Of a stretch of DNA of 55,653 nucleotides, positions 27,864 through 34,882 are shown in pieces. The notes under the pieces are model-generated. The model was given only the letters and a program-made list of their open reading frames with translations, had not been told where the DNA came from and did not search any database. Every line of letters starts with the position of its first letter. Within the stretch, counting starts at the first letter, position 1. The stretch spans positions 1 to 55,653 of the forward strand of contig JADKCV010000056.1 of NCBI GenBank assembly GCA_016718655.1. Direction: 5' to 3'. The DNA is from Flavobacteriales bacterium (GTDB lineage: Bacteria > Bacteroidota > Bacteroidia > Flavobacteriales_F > PHOS-HE28). The position numbers and the translations under genes were made by a program.

Positions 27864-29531
27864 TCATTCCTTGAACAGCTTATGACGGGTCACGCTCTTT
27901 TCGGAACCGAGGGTCATGATGTACATCCCAGAGCGTAGGCGATGCGCAGGAATGAGGTGTCGCCCGGACCCGGTCAGCAGTTGTTCGAGAACGAGCGCGC
28001 CGGTTGCATCAAGAAGTTGAAGTTGTGAACTGCCCGATCCCATCACATCGATGAAGATGTGGTCGGCGAAAGGGGATGGATGGACCTTGGTGTCTGAGGG
28101 CTCAACGCTGATACCTGTGCTGATCTCCACCGATACGGTGATGGGAGTGCAACTCGAGTTGTTGCCCGGAACCCGGTCCATCAGGTTATTGGGGCCAAGG
28201 GCCGTGACGCACACATCGTGCTCGATCACTTCACCCGGTGCAAGCGACCCCGACCAAAGACGCAGGTCCATCATGGTATAGGTGGCGCTCTCCCAGGCCC
28301 GATGTTCGCATCTGAAATAACGACGTACTCAGTGGGGGTGCCGCATGTGATCGGGAATTGACCATCACGATAGGCAAGCATAAAGTCTTGAAGGGCTTCC
28401 GTTCCCGAATTCCTGACAAGAATGGACAGGTTGCCATACTGATAGGCCCATTGCGACGGAGGATATGAGTTTAGCCATAAGCTGTCGACCGTCACCCCCT
28501 CCACTGCGACATCCTCGGTACGGTCAAGCGTTGCACCATCCAAGGCATAGCTCTTCATGAACCCGCCTGAATATGGTTCAATGCGGTGATCACCGAACGC
28601 ATGAACGAGGGTGTCCTTCACCACACAGGCTCGTACGCCCTGGCCTTCCAACATGTTAGGTGCTAGAAAGGGGGTGATGCCGAGGTTTGAACTGAATTGG
28701 TGGATCGTATTGCCGATTTGGAGATAGGAGCCAGTCCCACCATGAACGAATTGTCGCGGGTCCGACACAGGTGAAAAAGGGAGCGAATCGATCGTTCCAA
28801 GGTCTTCTCCCACTCGGTACAAGGTGTTGTTACCGAGAACCCAGATGTCGTCACCATCAACATGAAGGTCTTTGATAGGAGTGCTCAGGCTGCGGCTGTG
28901 CAGAAGTATTCCTCCTGCGCCACGAACATACATGGAGGAATAGCCGCAGGTTATCAGCAAGCTGTCCCTGTACCACGAAAGAGGACCACTTAATTGTACC
29001 CAGAAATGTCCCAGTATTCATTGATATTGCCCAATGTATCGGCAATGGCGATCCCACTACCTACCAGCGCCAAGCGATCGGTCGTGTTCTGTGCAATACC
29101 CCATAGCTGGACGATCGTGTTGTTCAATTCTGAAAGACCATATGTGTGATCGTGAACAATGGTTCCATTCGGAGCGAAACGAAGGATACGTCCCGACCCG
29201 AAAACATCACAGCCCAAAGCGGGCCGACCAACCAGGCACCACCATCTTCGGATGGGGTCAGACTGCGCTTCCAGTTGGCGATCCGTGTGTTCAACGTCAT
29301 GGAGTTGAGCAACTGTCCAGCCGTTGAATAGGTCAGCAGGCGCTTGGGATTGTCCGCGGAATTGCCAGGGTCCGACCATGAAAGAACGACCAAGGAGCTG
29401 TCCAGAGACAATGCGCCAACGTAGTGGACCTCCGGATGCAGTTGGTCCAAGACTTCTGCATAAGGTGCCTGGGACATCAGTGCACCAGCGGACATGAAAA
29501 GCAATCCGGTCAGAAGAGGTCCTATCTCCAT
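27864..29531 (-). CDS. Secreted repeat/propeller-like protein with T9SS sorting domain (frameshifted)
   Basis: ATG at 29531 gives signal peptide MEIGPLLTGLLFMSAGALMS-QA, then HYVGALSLDSSLVVLSW and similar strand repeats. Frames change near 29210, 28985 and 28285, each time continuing coherent sequence (RILRFAPNGTIVHDHTYGLS; HVDGDDIWVLGNNTLYRVGE; LAPGEVIEHDVCVTALGPNN). The end, VHPSPFADHIFIDVMG...QLLDATGALVLEQLL...GMYIMTLGSEK, is a T9SS type A sorting domain. Middle part resembles a DUF11/CARDB-like segment after a propeller of free-text-like repeats. Surface-exposed; function unknown. If the shifts are real, it is a pseudogene, but the intact sorting domain argues against decay. Confidence 0.7.
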
Positions 29532-29656
29532 GAGATGTGTGTGCAAGGGTCTTAAAGGTACTGACGAATGGTCAAGTGCGTTGGTCCGGATAGGACCTTT
29601 GCCACTTAGGCTCTCTGAGGAAGAGGATTGATGCACCCATCCCCACCTTTGCACCC

Positions 29657-30238
29657 ATGCTCGGTCTGCAACTCCCCACCGATCCCCGCTGGGCGGAACT
29701 CATCCGCCAGGACCTGCCCGAACTGCTCACCGACCACGCCTGGTGCGAACTGAAGGCCGCCAGTAATGTGATGAGCATGATCGTCCGCTACCCGGATCTA
29801 ACTGAACTCATCACCGAGCTCACGCGCATCGGTCAAGAGGAATTGGAGCATTTCGGGCAGGTACACGCCCGCATCGTGGAGCGCGGATGGGTGCTCGGAC
29901 CCGAGCGCAAGGACAACTATGTGAACGAGTTGCTCCAATTCGTGCGCAAGGACGGCGGTCGCGAGGAGCGCCTGGTGGACCGGCTGCTCTTCAGCGCCAT
30001 GATCGAGGCCCGCAGCTGCGAGCGCTTCAAAGTGCTGACCGAGGAGGTTGACGACCCCGAATTGCGTGCCTTCTACCGCGAATTGATGATCAGCGAGGCC
30101 GGACACTACACCACCTTCATCGGATTCGCACGTCGTTTCGGTGGACGTGTGGATGTGGATGCGCGCTGGCAGGAGTTCCTGGCCTATGAGGCGGAGGTGA
30201 TCGCCCGCTATGGGACGGCGCCCACGATCCACGGGTGA
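29657..30238 (+). CDS. miaE: tRNA-(ms2io6A)-hydroxylase
   Basis: 193 residues. Di-iron carboxylate enzyme hydroxylating the isopentenyl side chain of ms2i6A37 in tRNA, using O2. Iron-binding helices: DHAWCELKAASNVMSMIVRY, RIGQEELEHFGQVHARIVER (ExxH), MIEARSCERFKVL and LMISEAGHYTTFIGFARRFG (ExxH). Length and order match MiaE. A CACCTTTG box (29644-29651) ends 5 bases before the ATG. The partner enzymes MiaA and MiaB are not in the window. Divergent from the T9SS gene. Confidence 0.93.
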   Translation: MLGLQLPTDPRWAELIRQDLPELLTDHAWCELKAASNVMSMIVRYPDLTELITELTRIGQEELEHFGQVHARIVERGWVLGPERKDNYVNELLQFVRKDGGREERLVDRLLFSAMIEARSCERFKVLTEEVDDPELRAFYRELMISEAGHYTTFIGFARRFGGRVDVDARWQEFLAYEAEVIARYGTAPTIHG

Positions 30239-30313
30239 CCGTTGGTCTCTGCTCATGCCATCGCGGCGCACGATGCAATTTTCCGCACCTTCACCTCCCC
30301 AAAGCGGATCCCC

Positions 30314-33226
30314 ATGCGTCACCTGCTGTTGCTCATCGCCCTGCTGGGCCACACCGCGCTCTTCGCGCAAAAGACCTATTCCTTCACCAGCATTCCGGGT
30401 GATCCGCTGCAAGCCCGCATCTACACGCTGGAGAACGGGCTGCAGGTGTGGCTTAGCCGCAATGCGGACGCTCCGCGCATCCAGACCAACATCGCCGTCC
30501 GCGCGGGCAGCAAGAACGACCCCAGCGATGCCACCGGTCTGGCCCATTACCTGGAACACATGCTCTTCAAGGGCACCAGCCACATCGGCACCACCGACTG
30601 GGAGCGTGAACGCGTGTTACTGAAGCAGATCAGCGATGCCTACGAGGAGCGGCGCCGCACCACCGATGACGCGCAGCGCGATCGCATCTACCAACGGATC
30701 GACAGCCTCAGCACCCTCGCCGCCGCGCTTGCCGTGCCGAACGAGTACGACAAGATGATCAAGAGCATCGGCGCGCGGGGAACCAACGCCTACACCAGCA
30801 CCGAACGGACGGTCTACATCAACGACATCCCTAGCGATGAACTGGAGAAGTGGATGCGCATCGAGAGCGAGCGGATGCAGGAGTGTGTGCTCCGCCTCTT
30901 CCACACCGAGTTGGAGACCGTCTACGAGGAGTTCAACCGTTCGCAGGACAACGATGGCCGGGCCGTGTCCAAGAAGATGAATGAACTGCTCTACCCCAAT
31001 CATCCCTACGGCACACAGACCACGCTGGGCACAGGCGACCACCTGAAGAACCCCAGCATGGAGAAGATCCACGCCTTCTTCGAAACCTACTACGTACCCA
31101 ACAACATGGCCGTCATCCTGGCCGGAGACATCGACTACGACCGCACCATCGCCTTGGTGGACAAACATTTCGGCACATGGAAGTCCGGCAAGGTGCCAGC
31201 GTTCACGTTCACGCCTGGAACAGCGATCCCCATGTCCATCACGGCCGAGGTCACCGGTCCCGAAGCTGAATGGGTTGACATCGCCTGGCGCTTCGATGGT
31301 TACGCGAGTCCCGATGCCATCATGCTCCAACTCATCTCGGGTATCCTCATGAACGGTAGCGCGGGTCTTATCGACCTCAACCTGATGCAGACCCAGAAGG
31401 TCCTGAACGCTTATGCCTATGCAGGTAGCCAAACGGATTACAGCGAACTGGAACTCCACGGTGAACCCAAAGAGGGGCAGACCTTGGAGCAAGTGCGCAA
31501 CCTGCTTCTGGAACAAGTGTCCATGTTGCGTGAAGGGCGCTTCGACGACTGGCTCATCGAGGCCGTGGTGAACGACTACCGCCAACGCCGCATGCGCACC
31601 TGGGGCGAGAACAACAGCCGCAGTGCCGCCGCCATGACCGATGCCTTCATCCTGAAGAAACAGTGGAACGATGAGGTGGACCTGTACGATCGTATGGCCC
31701 GCATCACCAAGGCCGAAGTGGTCGCATTCGCCAAGGACCGGATCGGTGAGGGTTATGTGTGCATGTACAAGCGCAATGGACCCAAAGGGGAGACCCACAA
31801 GGTGGTGAAGCCCAAGATCACCGCGATCGACATCAAACGCGACGGCAAGAGCGCCTGGCGCGCCGAGTGGGAACGGATGCCCACCGCCACCCTCGCGCCC
31901 GAGTTCATCGACTTCAACACCGCCATCGCTCGTAGCAGCCTCACGAGCGGTGTACCCTTGGCCTGTGTGAAGAACCCCACCAACGACCTCTTCAGCCTGC
32001 GCTACATCGTGGAGATGGGCACCAACCACGACCGCGCCTTGCAGGTCGCCACCGAATACCTCCAGTACCTGGGTGCCGCCACGCTCGGTCCGGTGGACCT
32101 GAAGAAGGAACTCTTCAAGCTCGGACTCTCCCTCAGCGCCACCACCACCGATGACCGGTGCTACGTGACCCTCTCGGGACTGGAGAAGAACCTCGATCGA
32201 GGGGTGCAACTGCTGGAGGACCTCATCGCAAATGCCCAGCCCAACGATGAGGCGTTGTCGAACCTCATCACCGACATCCGCAAGGCCCGGCAGGACGCCA
32301 TGAAGGACAAGGGCACCATCCTCCAGGGCGGTCTCTTCAACCTGGCCCGCTATGGCGAGCGTTCACCCTTCAATGATGTGCTCGGTGATGCTGAACTGAA
32401 GGCACTGACCAGCGCGGAGTTGTTGGACCGCATCAAGGCCCTCACCGCCTACCCGCACACGGTGTACTACTACGGCAAGCGCGCTCCGGCCCAGGTGGCA
32501 AGCCTGATGAACACGGCCCATCGCGTCCCGAAGACCCGTAAGGCCCTACCCGCGCCTCGGACCTACACCGAGCAAGCCACCACCGGCAACACCGTGCTCT
32601 TCGTTGACCACGACATGGTGCAGACCGAGATGCTCCTGGTGAGCAAGGCCGGTGCCTTTGATGTGGAGAAGATGCCCTACGCGAGCCTATTCAACGAGTA
32701 CTTCGGCAGCGGCCTCAGCAGCATCGTGTTCCAGGAGATCCGCGAGGCGAAGGCCTTGGCCTACGGTGCCAGCGCCAGCTACACGGTACCCGGTCGGAAG
32801 GAGGAGGCCCACTACGTGCGCGCGTTCATCGGCACCCAGGCCGATAAGCTGAACGATGCCGTGGAGGCCATGCTGAAGCTGATGAACGACATGCCCCAGG
32901 CCGACGCCCAGTTCGAAGGGGCCAAGACCAGTGCACTGAAGGTCATCGCCAGCACCCGTATCACCAAGGACAACATCTACTGGAGCTGGGATGCCGCCCA
33001 ACGCCGTGGTCTGGACTACGACGTGCGGCGCACCACGTACGAGCGCATCCCCGGCATCGACATGGCCGCCATGAAGGCCTTCTTCGATCGGGAAGTGAAG
33101 GGCCGCCCGTACACCTTCCTCATCATCGGCAAGGAGAGCGCCATGGATATGCAGGTGCTGGAGAAGCTGGGCACCGTGAAGAAGGTGAGCAAGGCCCAGC
33201 TGTTCGGGTATGAGGAAGGCAAATGA
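30314..33226 (+). CDS. Long M16-family metallopeptidase (pitrilysin/PqqL-like)
   Basis: 970 residues from ATG 30314. Signal peptide MRHLLLLIALLGHTALFA-QK; zinc motif HYLEH at 78-82 inside GLAHYLEHMLFKGTSH; third ligand region ELETVYEEFNRSQDNDGRA; the second homologous half includes VYYYGKRAP and FQEIREAKALAYGASASYTV (Arg/Tyr substrate region). This is the single-chain, two-lobe M16 type, exported to the periplasm, cleaving oligopeptides of limited length. Between HYLEH and the next block there is an insertion of about 60 residues (RVLLKQISDAYEERRRTTDD...) predicted helical. It lies alone downstream of miaE. Frame is intact. Confidence 0.9.
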   Translation: MRHLLLLIALLGHTALFAQKTYSFTSIPGDPLQARIYTLENGLQVWLSRNADAPRIQTNIAVRAGSKNDPSDATGLAHYLEHMLFKGTSHIGTTDWERERVLLKQISDAYEERRRTTDDAQRDRIYQRIDSLSTLAAALAVPNEYDKMIKSIGARGTNAYTSTERTVYINDIPSDELEKWMRIESERMQECVLRLFHTELETVYEEFNRSQDNDGRAVSKKMNELLYPNHPYGTQTTLGTGDHLKNPSMEKIHAFFETYYVPNNMAVILAGDIDYDRTIALVDKHFGTWKSGKVPAFTFTPGTAIPMSITAEVTGPEAEWVDIAWRFDGYASPDAIMLQLISGILMNGSAGLIDLNLMQTQKVLNAYAYAGSQTDYSELELHGEPKEGQTLEQVRNLLLEQVSMLREGRFDDWLIEAVVNDYRQRRMRTWGENNSRSAAAMTDAFILKKQWNDEVDLYDRMARITKAEVVAFAKDRIGEGYVCMYKRNGPKGETHKVVKPKITAIDIKRDGKSAWRAEWERMPTATLAPEFIDFNTAIARSSLTSGVPLACVKNPTNDLFSLRYIVEMGTNHDRALQVATEYLQYLGAATLGPVDLKKELFKLGLSLSATTTDDRCYVTLSGLEKNLDRGVQLLEDLIANAQPNDEALSNLITDIRKARQDAMKDKGTILQGGLFNLARYGERSPFNDVLGDAELKALTSAELLDRIKALTAYPHTVYYYGKRAPAQVASLMNTAHRVPKTRKALPAPRTYTEQATTGNTVLFVDHDMVQTEMLLVSKAGAFDVEKMPYASLFNEYFGSGLSSIVFQEIREAKALAYGASASYTVPGRKEEAHYVRAFIGTQADKLNDAVEAMLKLMNDMPQADAQFEGAKTSALKVIASTRITKDNIYWSWDAAQRRGLDYDVRRTTYERIPGIDMAAMKAFFDREVKGRPYTFLIIGKESAMDMQVLEKLGTVKKVSKAQLFGYEEGK

Positions 33227-33426
33227 CCAGGGGATGCCCCTGAACAAGTGGTCCGGTTCGTAGGAACCACAACACATCCGAACAGGGGTAAGGTCACTTG
33301 CATCGGATCCTTCGACCTCATGGTCTCCTTGGTGCAGGAAAATGCCGGGATCGCGGGTAGACGCCTCCGGCATATTTCACATCCTTCCAATGCTCAGTTG
33401 CGAGTTGGGAGGTCGTTGAATTGCGG

Positions 33427-33822
33427 AAGATGCGCTTGCCTAGTAGGGAGGCTAAGGTCAGCCCGCGCATTCGTCCAGCGCCTCGCGAGGCGCTCAGGTT
33501 GGGCTCTTCGCTCCCCTTCCCTTTCCAAGCGGCGGAAAAGGTGCGGGAGGAATTGCGACCAAGATGCGCTTCTCCGTTGTGGGGGGCCCGCGGCCCGCCG
33601 GCCCCCCCCCCCTCCCCGGCCGCCGCCATGGCTCCAAGGTCACAGCCCGCGATCGCTGCGCACTCGGGGCTTTTTCGCTCCCTTTCCTTGTCCAATCGGC
33701 GGAAAAGGTGCGGGAGGAATTGCGCGAAGACGCGCTTTCCCGTTGTGGGGGATGCTTCAAGGTCAGCCCTGCGATCGCTGCGCACTCGGGGCTTTTTCGC
33801 TCCCTTCCCTTGTCCAAGCGAG
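33427..33822 (+). repeat. Three degenerate tandem units between the M16 gene and tRNA-Ser
   Basis: Core units start at 33454, 33636 and 33759 (AAGGTCAGCCCnGCGATCGCTG... then a GGGCTTTTTCGCTCCC-type block, then GGCGGAAAAGGTGCGGGAGG in units 1 and 2). Each is preceded by AAGATGCGCTT...GTTGTGGGGG (33427, 33562, 33727). Unit 2 carries an extra GC-rich insert with an 11-C run (33602-33612). No convincing gene in 33227-33876: the overlapping open frames are repetitive and share no family. Copies elsewhere in the genome cannot be tested here. Confidence 0.75.
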
Positions 33823-33851
33823 CTTGGCCCGGTCAGGGAGCGAAAAAGCCC
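33789..33851. repeat. 16-bp perfect inverted repeat
   Basis: GGGCTTTTTCGCTCCC (33789-33804) is the exact reverse complement of 33836-33851. The 31-base spacer contains a further hairpin CCAAGC/GCTTGG (33814-33827). The right arm overlaps the tail of the tRNA-Ser terminator. Confidence 0.85.
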
Positions 33852-33873
33852 GGCCACTTCGTGGCTGGGCTTT
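33846..33873 (-). terminator. Terminator of tRNA-Ser
   Basis: AAGCCCGGCCAC (33846-33857) pairs with GTGGCTGGGCTT (33861-33872) with one mismatch and a small loop; on the minus strand it is followed by TTTTTCG. It begins 4 bases after the encoded CCA end of tRNA-Ser. Confidence 0.85.
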
Positions 33874-33876
33874 CCT

Positions 33877-33964
33877 TGGCGGAGAGGGAGGGATTCGAAC
33901 CCCCGTTACCTTGCGGTAAAGCGGTTTTCAAGACCGCCGCGATCGACCACTCTGCCACCTCTCC
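33877..33964 (-). tRNA. tRNA-Ser (anticodon UGA), CCA encoded
   Basis: Acceptor arms GGAGAGG (33958-33964 complement) and CCTCTCC (33881-33887 complement) pair fully. The anticodon stem-loop reads GCGGTCTTGAAAACCGC with TGA in the loop. A long variable arm (TTACCGCAAGGTAA) marks a class II tRNA, and GGTTCGAATCC is the T-loop. G73 is the serine discriminator, and CCA is encoded (33877-33879 complement). 88 nt in all. Confidence 0.95.
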
Positions 33965-34020
33965 GGAGCAGGCCGCGAAAGTAGTGCGTAGCGCCCGAGT
34001 GTGACCGATCTTTGCACGCC

Positions 34021-34791
34021 ATGTCCGCCATCCGCCTCGAATTCCTGGGCACGGGCACCAGTCAAGGGGTGCCGGTGATCGCTTGCTCCTGTACGGTTTG
34101 TGCGAGTGCGGATCCGCGCGACCAGCGCTTGCGGACCTCCGTGCTGGTGACGGTGGGCGACCGACGGATCCTGATGGACGCCGGGCCCGACCTGCGTGCT
34201 CAGATGCTGCGGAGCCGGGTACACCGGTTGGACGCGGTGCTGCTCACCCACGAGCACATGGACCATGTGGCGGGTATCGATGAGCTGCGGTCCTTCAACT
34301 TCAGCCAAGAGCGCGCCATGGACATCCATGCGAATGCCGCCACGCTGGATGCTGTTCGCCGGATGTACCACTATGCGTTCAGTGCCGTGCGTTACCCCGG
34401 CACTCCGGTGCTCGATCTCCACACCATCGATACGGACCCGTTCATAGCGGGTGGGGTGGAGGTGCTGCCCATTCCGGTCATGCACTTGCACATGCCGGTG
34501 CTCGGCTTCCGCATCGGCGACCTGGCCTACATCACCGATGCGAAGACCATCCCCGCGGCTTCGCTGGAACGGCTGCACGGCCTGGAGGTGTTGGTATTGA
34601 ACGCCCTGCGCACGGCGCCACATCCCTCGCACCTCAACCTGCAGGAGGCCCTGGAGCTGGCCGACCGCATCGGGGCGAAGCGGACCTACTTCACCCACAT
34701 CAGCCACCTGCTCGGCCTGCATGCCGAGGTGGACGGTCAACTACCGACCGGGGTACACCTGGCCTATGACGGCCTGGTGGTGGACCTGTGA
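34021..34791 (+). CDS. MBL-fold metal-dependent hydrolase, PhnP-like
   Basis: 256 residues. MSAIRLEFLGTGTSQGVPVI, a CSCTVCASADPRDQR segment with paired Cys as in PhnP, ILMDAGPDLRAQML, LTHEHMDHVAGIDELRSFNF (HxHxDH), PVMHLHMPVLGFRIGDLAYI and HISHLLGLHAEVDG. This is the PhnP/phosphodiesterase branch next to RNase Z; known PhnP cleaves a cyclic phosphate, but there is no phosphonate operon here and the substrate is unsure. Cytoplasmic. A GATCTTTG box (34007-34014) lies 6 bases before the ATG. tRNA-Ser is divergent just upstream. Confidence 0.87.
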   Translation: MSAIRLEFLGTGTSQGVPVIACSCTVCASADPRDQRLRTSVLVTVGDRRILMDAGPDLRAQMLRSRVHRLDAVLLTHEHMDHVAGIDELRSFNFSQERAMDIHANAATLDAVRRMYHYAFSAVRYPGTPVLDLHTIDTDPFIAGGVEVLPIPVMHLHMPVLGFRIGDLAYITDAKTIPAASLERLHGLEVLVLNALRTAPHPSHLNLQEALELADRIGAKRTYFTHISHLLGLHAEVDGQLPTGVHLAYDGLVVDL

Positions 34792-34882
34792 GCGGTCCTC
34801 GTTAGCGCGTAGCAGCACGTTCCTGGCGCCGTTCCCTGATATCACCGAACTTCGGCGTGAACTTCGCTCCCTGTCCATCACC

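Noticed and set aside
33248..34004. Several overlapping open frames over the repeat block and tRNA
   Set aside because: They are made of the tandem repeat, read through tRNA-Ser and match no family.
34721..34882. Starting the M36 protease at 34721
   Set aside because: It overlaps the MBL gene in another frame and hides the signal peptide that begins at 34883.
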